From positions 10,354,525 through 10,418,524 of the forward strand of contig JAJEKV010000030.1 in NCBI GenBank assembly GCA_021234155.1: 64,000 nucleotides of DNA, read 5' to 3'. Positions 46,263 through 58,511 of this stretch are shown one piece after another. Each line of letters starts with the position of its first letter. Position 1 is the first letter of the stretch. The position numbers and the translations under genes are program-made. This DNA is from Isoetes taiwanensis (Eukaryota; Streptophyta; Lycopodiopsida; Isoetales; Isoetaceae). The notes under the pieces are model-generated. The model did not search any database and was not told the origin of the DNA. It was given only the letters and a program-made list of their open reading frames with translations.

Positions 46263-47248
46263 CCGCAAATGGAATCACACATATCGTCGCTCTTTTTTCT
46301 GCCGCAAATGGAATCACAGATCATCGCTCTTAAAAAAGGAGGCGGAAGTTGAGATTTTTTAAAGAAGTACCACTGCCGCAAGTCGAATCTGGCCCTGAGA
46401 TGGTTGGAACGATATTCTAAACTCCAATTATTAACTGGTTTATGTCGCAGGCATAGTCGCTTTCATGTTTGTTTGTGCATGCTTATATGACTGAGGTATG
46501 TTCTACACTCCTGAATTTGCTAATGCGTTGTAGTTTTTTCTGCGAGTATGTTCAACGCATAATCAGAGATATAGCAAATTTGGATATAATTTGATATGTC
46601 GATGAAGAGAACTATATGATAACTAAGAGCCTGTTTAGTTGACAGGACATGTTATCAACTATTCTTCATCTCATCTGTCCTTCATCTACCATGGCAGAAG
46701 TTGCACTCACTAACTGGATCAATGCAAGGAATTGAAAATGACATAAAATATATATGCACAAACATATCAAGACATACTTGGGAATGTTACAACATAAAGA
46801 AGTTATTTCATGTCCCCAACTGTCCTCACCCCTATCTTACGTCTGAAATGCAGCAGTTTCCGTTAAATAATTCCACAAAACCTCCTGATCTGCAAAATGT
46901 AAATTCTGGATTAACCTGCAAATTCGGTTAACTTACTTTGTGCTGATTGGAACTTGACATGTAAATTTGTAACCATCTACTTAGCATCTTAGATTGCCCC
47001 ATGAAATAAAATGTATATGCACAAACACATCAAAACATACTTGGGAGTGTTACGACATAAAGAAGTTATTTCATGTCCTCAACCATCCTCACCCTATCCT
47101 ACCTCTGAAATGCAGCAGTTTCTGCTAAATAATTCCACAAAACCTCGTGACCTGCAATGCAAATTCTGGATTAACCTGCAAATTCGGTAAACTTTGTGCG
47201 GATTGGAACTTGACATGTAAATTTGTAGCCACCTACTTAGCAAACTGA
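46263..47248. repeat. Tandem duplications, including a 250-bp unit
   Basis: A unit beginning tgccgcaaatggaatcaca and ending tcgctctt occurs twice at 46262-46331. A larger unit occurs at 46741-46992 and 47006-47248 with high similarity. Shared blocks include atatgcacaaaca, acatacttggga, gttacgacataaagaagttatttcatgtcc/variant, tgaaatgcagcagttt, attccacaaaacctc, ggattaacctgcaaattcgg, gattggaacttgacatgtaa and ctacttagca. The second copy has a few small deletions. No conserved reading frame. Confidence 0.85.
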
Positions 47249-50170
47249 TGACATGTCGTAAGATTATGTAGTGAGCTTGATACTCCAACACTCCTCGTGA
47301 AACTGAAATCCAACTGTTCATACATTTTCAATCAGTCGCATGCAGCCTAGTCTTAACAGTGAGCGCCAGATTCATCACTTTAGCCATCAGGCATAAATAA
47401 ACCTATAATCTGGTTTGGCAATACATGCAGGACTCTTGAGCTATGGGATATTTTGTTGTGAGCCCTCTGTTTCTGAAAATGAAATTCCCTTGAGAACATC
47501 AGGCTACAGATCACAATCATTTGAAATTCTAAAAAGACGAAGCTGGAAATCAACTCTCTCATCTTATTTTGCACAGTTGTGTTCACTTCTGGTTAAAAAG
47601 TGCTGAGTATTACTGAATGCCTGTTACTATGCAGATTATAATAGAACTTCAAGAAAAGGACCAAACAAGTGTTTTCAAGAAAAGGAATGCTGCATGTACA
47701 CTCATCTGGGTCTGCCGATAACTTTATCTTCAATAAATGGAACTACGCCAAACATAATGCTGAAAGGCAGCAAGCTATCCTGTCCTAATAACTTTAGGAT
47801 ACCCATGCATGGACCACATCGTTAACACGCAAAGACCTCAAACAAGGAGCATATTCCTAAGGCACCTGAAATAGATTACCCGCGGTTATGTATAAGGGAC
47901 CAGCTTAAGTTACAGTCGTATTAAGAATCTCTTCCTCGAATACCGCAATAGAAACCTAAGCAGACTTCAAAATCTACTTCCTTCAAAGTTTGGGGGCTCC
48001 TTTTGCATTGTCAATTAGTGCCTCAATTCCAGCACTGATATTGTGATATTTTCTTGCTAGTCGATGTGAATGTCTTTCAGAACACTTGCTTACCATTTAA
48101 AGGCTTTCTGGGTTATGGCACTTGTGGCTATGTGTTTATACAATTTCTCAGCAGTTGAATGATAAGCTCTGTGTCACTTGTCTCTTGCTGCAATGAAATC
48201 CTCCCTACAGTCCTTCTCATATGCTCCTGCTCAAAGATTGACCTGCTCCTTTGCTTAGTAAAGCCAGGTAGCATGCCAAAAGTTTTCAAAAATTCTCAAA
48301 CATCTTTGAAAGCCTATATGGCCTCCGATCTGGATGCTTTAAGATTTAAACCTTAAATTTTCCAGTATCTGACCTGCACATACTTTAAATCAAGCAATCG
48401 CAAATGCATATCTCTCTAGGTTCACTAACGTTTGACACACAAGACTGGATTGGATGTCTGCCTGCATCCCTGCAACAAATCTTATCAAACTCTCACCTGA
48501 TCCTAATGAATGTAAGATTCATTTCCATTCAGATGATAAAAGTTGCTAGATCTAGAAATACTTATGAAAAGTCTCTCCAAGTCTGATAATTGAAGCCATC
48601 AAGAACTGATAATTAAAACCATCAAACATTGGATTAGAACAAAGCTTCCATTGATTCAACTGCATGATCACGAAAAACAATGGAACACAAAATATCACTA
48701 GATTGATATGATCTATATTTGGTTTTTTCCAGATTTGCAATCCAATTTCTCCCTGAGAGCAGTGCCACATAGCAAGAGAAGCTTATTTAGCTTATTACCC
48801 AAGATACAGAGATCCTCTCTCTCCTATATATAGATTTTAAATCGTGCAACTGATTTTTAATGTGGTCTTTAGGAAGCTCTATCAAGAATATTGTGATCCT
48901 CAAGAATTACCCAAGTGTTTGGCTCTTCTTATAGCCAACCTATATATGCTCCAGCATGTAGAAGCTCTGTCCTAAATAGCAAGAGAGATCCAGCCAAACA
49001 AATTTCTTTCTCTCATTGAAAACCACTATCAGTAATGAACTGCGATAACAAACAAGGGAACTAAAGAGTGTGGTCAGATACAATTTTGCTTGGTCGAGGT
49101 TAACCTTGCCTCAGATTATAGGAGCTAGCCCATATTACTAAATCAAGGGATATACCCCCAGATGCCCTATTGGTAAGAAACATGCAGGCAATTATTATGC
49201 TGGCTATGTAGGACCCAGTCTGTTCTTGACATTGACATCTATCTCAGCTCTTCTCCATAGCCAAGCATTGCAAGGTTTATGTAATAAACGGAACATTTGT
49301 GAAGATTTATCTCTACTTTGTGACCCTTTATTTAGCTCCTGATAGCATCTAGGAAAGGGTTCCTTATGGATTAGGACCATATATATTAATGGTAACAGAA
49401 GTAGCCTCAACTATGACAATCAGACCAGGAAGCATATTGAAACACATTACCACCATATTACTTTCTAGCCAGGTTCTACTCTACAGAAAATCTTGGCAGG
49501 TCTATTCGCTAAGCCCATGCTCCTCAAAGATGCACCATGGGGATTAGTCAGCACATCTAGCAAAAGTGAGAATATCTGGTTAGCAGGTTAGGAGATCCAC
49601 GTTTTGTGTTTTGTGCTCGCTGGGCATTTATTTATTTACTGCGAGGTTTCTATAAAGGCAACCACCTCTCCCAAGGGCTATTACTTTGAATTCATTCTAC
49701 TTTACAAGTTCTGGGCTGTCCCTTCACTCTCCCGGTTGCCTTCACAAAGCTGCTTTAGCCATTATTGGTGGGCTTTGCCAAGAAGTGGCAGAGCGTTTGC
49801 CAAGTCCATGCATACTTGCTCTGGACTCCATCACCGAACAAGCTTAGTTGCTATGAAGATGGAGCTTCAACTTGGTTAAACAGAGGAAAATCATCAAATT
49901 GAAGTATCAACTATAAGATCCAGGGCTGAAATGAAGATTGATGCAAGTCATTTTCCCTTCACATCTTTTATACCAGGACCAAGGTTACGAAAATAATGCT
50001 TTCAGTATGGCAAACAATGCTAATACCTCAGCATGCTTCAGTCTGTTTAACTCAGCAACAATATGCAGAACTAATGCTTCTAGTTACGATTAATTTGTAG
50101 GCCGGAGCCAAAGGCCAGCCTTCCAGAAATTTTCCTGGCTCCCGTGAGGAAGCCGAGGAAGGGGTTTGGA
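47249..50170. other. Intergenic region, no gene recognised
   Basis: Long AT-rich stretch. The frame at 49604-49879 and smaller ones have no family resemblance or splice context. Some parts could be introns or UTR of unseen genes. Confidence 0.4.
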
Positions 50171-50178
50171 AATAGTTT

Positions 50179-50412
50179 TCAACCAGCAATTGACGCGTCT
50201 CGGATAAACCTCACTAACTGCGTCATTGCCCCAAGCGCAAAGATAACGAATACTTGCAGCATACCTGAATATATAGCTCGTTCTCTTCCTTTTTTTGCCC
50301 ACAACGCCTGTGGGATATTCAAACGCAATGGATCAGCCGTGGACTCAAAATCAGACTCCTCCTCAAACGGATTTGCACAATGTAACCTAGAAGACCGAGA
50401 CTCCCTAGACAA
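50179..50412 (-). CDS. Possible exon of a small membrane protein
   Basis: The minus-strand frame reads SRESRSSRLHCANPFEEESD, then DPLRLNIPQALWAKKGRERA, then a hydrophobic segment MLQVFVIFALGAMTQLV followed by a basic RFIRD end. This is the layout of a single-pass protein. Coding continues upstream of 50412, possibly to about 50455, through a TAG. A GT donor (GCTG|GTTGAA) lies at the 3' end. The opposite strand is also open (50144-50506), so strand choice rests on the membrane-protein-like composition. I do not recognise a family. Confidence 0.25.
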   Translation of the reverse strand: MSRESRSSRLHCANPFEEESDFESTADPLRLNIPQALWAKKGRERAIYSGMLQVFVIFALGAMTQLVRFIRDASIAG

Positions 50413-50506
50413 TATAACCTACCTAGAAGACCGAGGCCTTCTATCTCGGAAAAGCTTTGAAGAGGCGTTAACGTCAATCTTTGGTTTGGAACTTTTTATG
50501 CGCTAG

Positions 50507-52690
50507 GTATAGGATTGAGCTCTATAGTTGATGTTTCTATCATGAATTGTCCTCGTTGTACCACCAATTAATTTTGAGGCGTCCAACAGACATCTAAAAT
50601 TCTTTAATGCAAGTTGTGGTTATTAGATACACAGTTGTTGGAAACATATTAACATAAGGGAAGAAAATATGCTAACTTAGCTAGTTATTAGTAATATCTA
50701 CAAAAATCTATCTTGTTAATTTAGGATTTTCCAATATAGTGGCAAATATTTTTATAATTTCTCTAAGGTTTTGAGAAGTTTGGGCGCCATAATAAATTCC
50801 TGGTAGTCCAAAAATCAGGAGAAATTCCTTTCGTATGATTTTGGTTTTTCCCTTGCTTTTCGAATCCGATTGCAGCTGGATGCATGCCACGATTGCTAAG
50901 CTCAAGGTTTTTAAGCATCTGGTGCTCATACAAACTTTTGTCGGATCATTTTCAACCTTTCTCAAATTTGGTTATTGGTCGGATCATTCTAGGATGCTTT
51001 TAACACCATAGAAGTAGGATGACAGGTAAAAGTCATCATCTTATTTTCTTCTAAATCATTCTCTTATTTCGATGATTCTCTGAGAGGTATAGGAATTGTC
51101 CCAACCAAGGGAGGAAACATTCTTTTTTGTATGTCGATGCTTTCGGTCGCCATATGCATATGTGTTCAGATCTGAAAGTTTTTTGCATTACAATATAATA
51201 TTTGTATTCAGTCGAATAGTGAATATGTGCAGGCGTACCAAATGGCAGATGTTTGGAGCTAGAAATAGGAGTGGCCACCACTCTACTGTTAGTTGGTTTC
51301 AATTGGTATTGGATTCAACTGTACATCTACATAACCAAAGAGCACAGTTGTCTTAATTGCATCCCATTTTTATCCAAAGCTAATTCATGTATATGTGGTA
51401 GATTGACTACCCTCAGTTAGTCCCGATTGAATTACCTGCATCAAACACATTGCACGTGTTCTTGGTTCCTGTAGCAACGTATGCACCCTCATTTATTTCA
51501 AATTAAATCTTTCACATGTTTACATTGTTAAATATATGTTTGACATGAATAACCTGTGCCAAGATAGAAAGAAGCATTTTTTTCTCATCATAAATACAGG
51601 CTTGTAAAGTCGTAGATCAACATGTATTCCAACACTTTCTCGGGATGAACTTAAAGGGCTTGGAAGATAGATCCAAAAGAATTCAAGGTTGGACAGACTA
51701 TAACCTCCTCTTCCTTCAGCAAAAAAAGGATTAGGTTCACTCAAGTAAGTAACTCCATTCACATTGGGGTTGTGCTTGGGATTGCACCTGGCCCATGTGG
51801 ATGTTGTAATGGTGAAAATATAGGACCACCACATTCTTTAAATTGACTGCGTAATTTCTTTCTTAGGTTGATCTAGTCTTTCAAGGATTGTTATTTATTT
51901 CATGTTGAAGCTAATATTTCCATCCTACCACCACATCGTGGATAGAAATTCGATAATATTTTTATTGCTATGACGAGCATTGGTTTCTATAAAGAACAGG
52001 CTCAAATGCATGAGATAAATCATGCAAAATTTGTTATTTTTGTTACTCTGTATGTTAGCTCACATAATTTGTTAAATGTATGAGATAAATCATGCAAAAA
52101 AACTTGACAATGTAGAACATATAAGAATGTACAATGGGATTTCTACGATGAGTATATGGCTGGCTCTCTTTAGTAGGATCAACCTATAAAAGCAGAGCTG
52201 GTAGATTATAATATGAGAATATTGTTCGCCTTTTAAACCTTTATTGAGTGCACCTCGTTGCATTGGATAACAAAATGCTTTGATGTTGTTTAAGCTTCTT
52301 GGATGAACTTTAGTGTCATCCTTCCTACAAATCGGAAGCAAAACTTTTGATGAATGATTGCTTCTAATAAAAATAAGAAAATATAATATGATTGAATGAA
52401 TACTTGTGTTCCTTCTAAACCTTTAGGTGCATCTCCTTGCATTGGATAACAAAGTGCTTTGATGTTATTTTTTTGGATGCACTTTAGTGCCATTACTTTT
52501 GAAATAACTATTTCATCCAAAGCATTTGTAGCCATGGCACCTACTATGGATTCAACAACTCATTATATAGTACACCCAGTAGGCATGACATCATGAAAAC
52601 ATGTGAGCTATTTACTCACCTAGGATACGACAATCTGCTTTATAGTACACCCTAGAGTTCCTATCTATAGATACGTACACTCCATCCATT
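50507..52690. other. AT-rich region with a diverged duplication
   Basis: No gene recognised. Two segments, about 52230-52325 and 52414-52505, share cttttaaacct, gtgcac/gtgcat ctc.ttgcattggataacaaa, tgctttgatgtt and ttggatg.actttagtg.cat, showing a duplication with a period of about 185 bp. Confidence 0.5.
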
Positions 52691-53102
52691 TTTTTGCAAC
52701 CCCCTACAAGGGACATCACTCCCAAACAGTGGAGGGAATACTTACAGCAGATCTACGATCCACGGGGTGCCCAGATAGTGGTACCCATCTAGGATGCCAC
52801 GACACTGGAAATCACGGAGACGGATGTAGTTTGGGGCTTGCAACATCTGGCCAATGGGAAAGCGCCAGACTTGTATGGCATGTAGGCAAAGTTGCTCAAG
52901 TAGGCAGGGCCATCCATAGCACCAGTCCTAACTGCCTTGTTCAGCAGTGCCACAAGAAGGATTCCCCACAGGTGGGCGCTAAGAGTTGTGCCCATCTACA
53001 AGGTAGGTGACTCGCATTGCCTAGCCAATTGTTGGACGATCATGGTCAGTTCAATATTCGCCAAATTGCTAGCTGGAATTCTCGAGCAGCAACTGACCAG
53101 CT
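52691..53102 (+). mobile_element. LINE fragment, 5' part interrupted by the copia element
   Basis: This corresponds to 32390-32800 of the LINE at 31445: YLQQIYDPRGAQ, EITETDVVWGLQHLANGKAP, ALRVVPIYKVGD, and FAKLLAGILEQQLTS. The frame has stops. Its sequence stops at the CAGCT preceding the LTR at 53103 and resumes after the same CAGCT at 58516, so this is one LINE split by a later insertion. Confidence 0.85.
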
Positions 53103-53635
53103 TGTTAGAATCAGAGCTTGGGATTCGAACCCAAGTATGCCAAGACTCTGTCTCCTTCAAACCCCTCCCGCACCTATATTTGCATACATGCACCTGTATC
53201 TGCACTCAGCCGCATATTTTCTATGACAATCAGTCATATATATATTTTCTCATCAACTGGATATATCCACTTGTCAAATCGTGCATGCCCTTCATATAGA
53301 AAGTTTTTTCAACTTGCCTAAATAATAGGATGCCCCGTTTGTCCTTATCTTCCGGTATCGTTGACTTTGACCCGTTGACGGTCAACCCAAAACCCTAAGT
53401 GGCGGGCGGGGGTGTCGTGTGTTTCTAGCGAGCCCGGCAACACCGGGTAGGGTGTGCCCGCCACCTTTTGACTTTGACTTTGACCTTGACTTTGACCTCG
53501 CCCCTTTGCTTCTCATAGGTCCCCCCATTCAAGCTTAACTTTGAATAACATGACACCATTTAACAACTCTAATCTCCCCTTTGCTTCTCATAGATTAGAA
53601 TATCACATGACACATAATTTTGTCGTTTTCCAACA
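53103..53635 (-). repeat. 3' LTR of the copia element
   Basis: Matches 57958-58511 along its length. On the plus strand it starts tgttagaatc and ends ttttccaaca. It carries a run of (TTGACT)-type repeats (53466-53502) that contains several TTGACY W-box cores. It is 21 bp shorter than the other LTR because of small indels. Confidence 0.95.
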
Positions 53636-53646
53636 TTCCCCTTCAT
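53636..53646 (-). other. Polypurine tract of the copia element
   Basis: On the element strand ATGAAGGGGAA lies directly against the start of the 3' LTR (TGTTGG), the position needed for plus-strand priming. Confidence 0.85.
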
Positions 53647-53749
53647 GTGATATTCTGTCATCACATTGTAACAATTTCCTTATTTCACGGAATCTGGATA
53701 AAGGTAGAGCCTTTGTAAGAATATCCGCTCTTTGATCAATTTGTACTAA

Positions 53750-55342
53750 CATAGGTCAAATGCACTTGATTTCTTTTGACCATATCTACGATAAAATGAA
53801 CTTCCATTTCAATGTGTTTTGACCTTCGTGCAAAGCTGGATTTTTGTCATGGCAATACAACTAGTATTATCACAATAAATGATTGTTGGTCCTCTTTGAG
53901 CAAATCCAAATTCGCCATAAGCCTTCTTTCCCAAATAAGTTCCTTAGTCACGTGGTCGCCTTTGAGTTGTACTCGGCTTCAAAGACTAGATAAAGCAATC
54001 TTTGCTTTGCTTCTTGCACTTCAAAGCAAGCGGGGCTCCACCTAATAAAACAACATACCACAGAAGTTGATTTTCGTTTGTCTAAATCTCCTCCCCAATC
54101 AGCATCACAATAAGCCTGCAATTGTAAAATTTGGTTTCATTAAATACTATACCAAAATGCATTGTACCTTTTAAGTATTTGAGGATCCTTTTTCTTTTGC
54201 AATCCAAGTGTCCTTTACCACCCTGTCATTGTACCCCTCGAGAATATTAACTGCAAATGCAATGTCCGGCCTAGTACAATTGGCTACATAGGACAAACAA
54301 CCAATCAAACTTCTGTAAGGTATTTTCTCCATTTGTTTGCTTTCAGCTTCTGTTTTTGGACTCATATCTGCAGAGATTCTGTGACCAGGAACCATAGGAG
54401 TATATGCCATATTGCAATCTTCCATATGAAATTTCTTCAACATGTTTTGAATATGCCCTTGTTGACTCAAAGCTAATATCTTGTGATTTTGTCCCTGTAA
54501 ACATCTATATGCGAAACCTCTTTAACTCTCCAAGATCACTCATTTGGAATCGTTTCCTTAAGATATCTTTGCAATGATTTAGTACTTGAGTTCCCTTTGA
54601 TATCATAATATTGTCATCAACATATAAAGCAATAATGCACCAGGCATCTCCCATTTTGAACCTATAGATATTACCATCATAATTGAGCTTCTCAAAACCT
54701 TGTTCTACAAGATATCCATCCATACATTTATACCATTCCCTAGGAGATTGTTTAAGACCATAAACTGCTCTATTCAACTTCCAAATTTTTTCCTTTTTCC
54801 TCTTCAAATCCGGTGCAGTGTCTTAAATAAATTTCCTCCTCTAACTTAGCATTCAAGAATGCTGTACTTACATCCATATGATGGATTTCAAGGTCACAAG
54901 CATTAGCAATAGCTAATAACATTCTCAAACTATTTATCTTTACCAATGGTGAGAATGTTTCATCAAAATCTTCTCCTTTTTTCTGTGTAAAGCCTTGTGC
55001 AACAAGTCTGGCTTTAAATTTCTTTGTATTTTTGTCTACTCCTGGTTTTATTCTATAGATCCACTTACTTCCAACTATATTCTTATCAGAAGGAATATCC
55101 ACTACTGTATAAGTGTTTGTTCTTTTGAATGCTCTCATTTCTTCTTCCATAGCACATTTCAGTTCTTTCCATTCATATCTTGAACTGCCTCCATATAATT
55201 TTGTGGAATCTTGTGCTGTTTCAAGTATCAAAATGTCAAATACAGTATTAATTTCTCCTACCTGAGATCTAAGTCTTTTACTTTTTCCAAGTTCAGTTCT
55301 ACCATGAGACTCTAAATCATGTTTGGCTTCTTCTGCCAACAT
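53750..55342 (-). pseudogene. Copia reverse transcriptase and RNase H domains
   Basis: The first stretch, 55342-54770, has WKELKCAMEEEMRAF, KWIYRIKPGVD, KARLVAQGFTQKKGEDFDET and MDVSTAFLNAKLEEEIYL. The second, 54807-54505, has AVYGLKQSPREWY and the catalytic LYVDDNIMI. The third, 54470-54171, has SLIGCLSYVANCTRPDIAFA. Further down, YCDADWGGDLDKRKST (about 54100) and CDNTSCIAM (about 53860) mark RNase H. Frameshifts separate the three stretches, so no polyprotein can be made. Confidence 0.9.
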
Positions 55343-55611
55343 TTGAGCTTCTGTTAAATGCGGGTTTTCTTTTTTGGTCTATCAATTTTATCCACTTACG
55401 CCTCTTGGTGTTCAATCTCTTGCTCAACACGATTCCATACGGCTCAACAACATTACTTGGAATCATTTCTGACTCACTATCAGAGTCACTCAAATCTACC
55501 TGCTCCAATCCTTGAGTTTTTTCTTCTTCACTTATTGACTGATTTGTTTCCTCAATACTATCTTTCCTTTCACTTTCACATGGATCTTCAGTATTTATCT
55601 TAGGAATTTTC

Positions 55612-56584
55612 CTATAAAATTCGTTTTTCATTGAAGACCACATCTCTACTTACTATAATTTTTCTTCTAGCAGGGTCATATAATCTGAATGCTTTTGAGT
55701 TAGAATCATACCCTACTAGATAAGATATGTATGCTCTATCATCCAACTTTTTCCTCAGTTCTTCAGGAACATGTACAAAGCATAAACACCCATATGCTTT
55801 TAATCTATCATAAGAAGGTGACTTACCAGACCAAAGCATTTCTGGAATTGCACCTTTAATACTTGATGAAGGTAACAAGTTTTGAATGTAGACAGCTGTC
55901 TTCACAGCTTCATCCCATAAATAATTTGGTAAACCAGAATACTTCAACATGGATCTCACAGCATCAAGCAAGGTTCTATTTTTCCTTTCGCAATTCCATT
56001 TTGTTGTGGTGAGTATCCGCATGTCAATTGCCTCTTGATTCCCCTGTTTACACAAAAGCTTTAAATTCATCGGAGATATATTCACCTCCCAATCGACCTT
56101 ATGCACTTTATCTTTCTTTTTTTTCTAGCTTTCGGTTTCAGCATGATAAATAACTTCAAAGCATCACTAGCTTGGTCTTTTGTTTTCAAAATATAACACT
56201 TGGTTTTTCTGCTGAAATCATCAATAAAGCTCATGAAATATTTATGCCCACTCAAACTAGTAACATTTATAGGACCACATAAATCTGTATGTACCAAATC
56301 CAAAATGCCCTTTGCTCTTTTGTGTGACCTTTTAAATGGCAATCTTGATTGCTTTCAAGTTGGCGACCTCCACATAAAAACTTTTCATTTTGTACCTTGG
56401 CAGATATTAATCCCTTTTCCCCAAGCCTTTTAATTATTGCAGCATTTACATGACATAATCTGTTATGCCATACTTTCACATCTGAATATTCCACAAGATT
56501 AATTTCATGAAGATGCTCCATATTCAATCCAAAAAGATTACCAACTCTTTTGCCAATAAACTTTAATTCACCATTAAGAAACAC
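55612..56584 (-). pseudogene. Copia pre-integrase and integrase domains
   Basis: VWHNRLCHVNAAIIKRLGEK (pre-integrase, about 56470) is followed by the integrase core. The core shows HTDLCGPINVTSLSGHKYF and FIDDFSRKTKCYILK at about 56290-56180, then KNRTLLDAVRSML and WDEAVKTAVYIQNLLPS, and the C-terminal AYGCLCFVHVPEELRKKLDD and FLGY-like LVGYDSNSKAFRLYDP (about 55800-55670). The frame is split at about 56267 and 56100. The protease region (about 56850-56600) is only faintly recognisable (VQLGDGG). Confidence 0.85.
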
Positions 56585-56958
56585 TTTACAATGGATCTGT
56601 TCAAAAAGACTTTATATCCCAAATCCACCGGTGGCATACGGATATGAGATTTCTAACAAGGCGGGCACACACAAAACATCTCTCAATTTTACAATTTTGC
56701 CATTTAAGTCAAACAACTCTAAAACTCCGATTATCTTCTATTTTCTTCAAACCCCCATCACCAAGTTGCACATGTCCTTCTTTCTTTTCCCACTCCTTAA
56801 GCATATGCAAATCACACATCACACTTTTTACTCTCTGAATCTATAACAACAAATTGGTTATTGCTTTTCCTTGGAAACTACGAAACATTTGCAAGTTAAA
56901 TTCTTCCTTACCTCCAAGGTGTCATCCTCAAGTTCACCTTCACTACTATCTTGTTTTT

Positions 56959-57890
56959 CTACCACATTAATACTTGAGCCTCCTTTGAATTTTTCCTGCC
57001 CCTGCCACCTCTATAAGTTCCAGAAAATCTCCCTCGACCTCTTCCCTTTTTAGGGCTTGGGCAATCAGAAGCAAAATGACCTTTGCCTTCACAATTGAAA
57101 CATCTAAATTCCTTCTCACTATTGTTTGGACACTCACTCTTTAGGTGACCAAATTGATTACATGCATAACAAGGTCCTACTTTTCCTCTTGAAAAACCAC
57201 CTCTTTTAGTCTTACCTGCATACAAGATCTCTGAGGACTGATGAGCTTCCTCCTGAGTAATAGTAGACTGTTCAAGTGCGTGCGTATCATTCGATAGCAT
57301 GCTCCTTGGAAGTGGCTACATTTCTGAGTAAAAAGTTGCCAAGTGACTATTATGAGATCTTTGCTCTTGCCAAAGCTAGTATTTGATCTCTTGTTCATTC
57401 AAGATATTTCCAGCTCCCTCAAGACGTAATAATGGAATCAAATCTCTCCAAAAAGTCAGTCAAGTTATCTTTCTCAAACAATTTCATCTTCCTTAACTTG
57501 TTTTTCTAGCACATCTATTTGTGAAGAACTTTTTTTTGTTCATAGTGCTTTATCAAATAATCCCACATTTCCTTAGGCTTCATGCCTCGAAGCTTCATTT
57601 TAAGGCGGTGCCTACCTTACACATGATTATGGCACGGGCCTCCATAATCTTAGCTTCATCTTCGCTCGAGGAACTCGGAGAAGTTGTCCTTCCGGTAGAC
57701 ACACCTTCACCAAGTTCCCCGCACCAGATTGAGCATTACTACTACTAGCGGCCGGGACTTGAATCACCCGAGCTAGTTGCACCCCTCTTGGACTACCATC
57801 AAACAAATACCACAATTTTTCAAACTCGGTAAAGCTCTAATACTCTCCTTCATTTGAAATCCTCCATCTCCTTTAAAAACTTCAATAGAG
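56959..57890 (-). pseudogene. Copia gag with two CCHC zinc knuckles
   Basis: An N-terminal part in broken frames (57890-57400) contains FKGDGGFQMKESI and KLWYLFDGSPRGVQ. The C-terminal part, 57300-56959, carries two CCHC knuckles: CYACNQFGHLKSEC and CFNCEGKGHFASDC. An Arg/Gly-rich basic tail (GRGRGRFSGTYRGGRGRK) follows. Knuckles bind the element RNA. At least two frameshifts lie between the N-terminal fragments and the knuckles. Confidence 0.8.
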
Positions 57891-57943
57891 TTCAATAGAT
57901 TTGCCCAGAATCTGTTTGTCATTATCAGGGGGCAGGATTTAGT

Positions 57944-57956
57944 TAGCTCGATACCA
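57944..57956 (-). other. Primer-binding site (initiator tRNA-Met type)
   Basis: Immediately inside the 5' LTR the element strand reads TGGTATCGAGCTA. This is TGGTATCAGAGC with one A missing, the sequence complementary to the 3' end of initiator tRNA-Met used by most plant copia elements. Confidence 0.85.
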
Positions 57957-57957
57957 A

Positions 57958-58511
57958 TGTTAGAATCGTGAGCTTGGGATTCAAACAAGTATGCCAAGAC
58001 TGTCTCCTTCAAACCCCTCCCCACACCTATATTTGCATACATGCACCGTATTCGCACTCACCAAGATATTTTCTATGACAATCGGCGTATATATATTTTC
58101 TCATCAACTTTGGATATATCCACTTGTCAAATCGTGCATGCCCTTCATATAGAAAGTTTTTCAACTTGCCTAAATAATAGGATGCCCTCACGTCCTTATC
58201 TTCCAAATTGCCGTTGACTTTGACCCGTGGACCGGGCCAACCCAAAACCCTAAGTTATGGGCGGGGGGGTGTCGTGTGTTTCTAGCGAGCCCGGCCAACA
58301 CCGGGTAGGGGTGCCCGCCACCTTGACTTTGACTTTGACTTTGACTTTTGACTTTGACTTTGACCTTGACCCCACGCCCTTTGCTTCTCATAGGCCCCCA
58401 TTCAACCGCTTAACTTTGAATAACATGACACCATTTAACAACTCTAATCTACTGCCACTGCTTCTCATAGATTAGAATATCACATGACACATAATTTTGT
58501 CATTTCCAACA
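57958..58511 (-). repeat. 5' LTR of the copia element
   Basis: The element is transcribed leftward from this repeat. On the plus strand it starts tgttagaatc and ends tttccaaca. The TTGACT/TTGACC hexamer run (58323-58370) is longer here than in the 3' LTR. A tatatatatt block lies near 58090. Confidence 0.95.

Larger units (their letters stand above)
53103..58511 (-). mobile_element. Ty1/copia LTR retrotransposon, nested in a LINE
   Basis: A complete 5.4-kb element in minus orientation. LTRs lie at 57958-58511 (5') and 53103-53635 (3'). They start TGTTGG and end AACA on the element strand, and are flanked by a CAGCT target-site duplication (53098-53102, 58512-58516). A primer-binding site, polypurine tract and gag-protease-integrase-RT-RNase H order are all visible, which is diagnostic of copia. 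Numerous single-base frameshifts and stops throughout gag-pol, and LTRs differing by many small indels, show that it is no longer coding. Confidence 0.95.
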
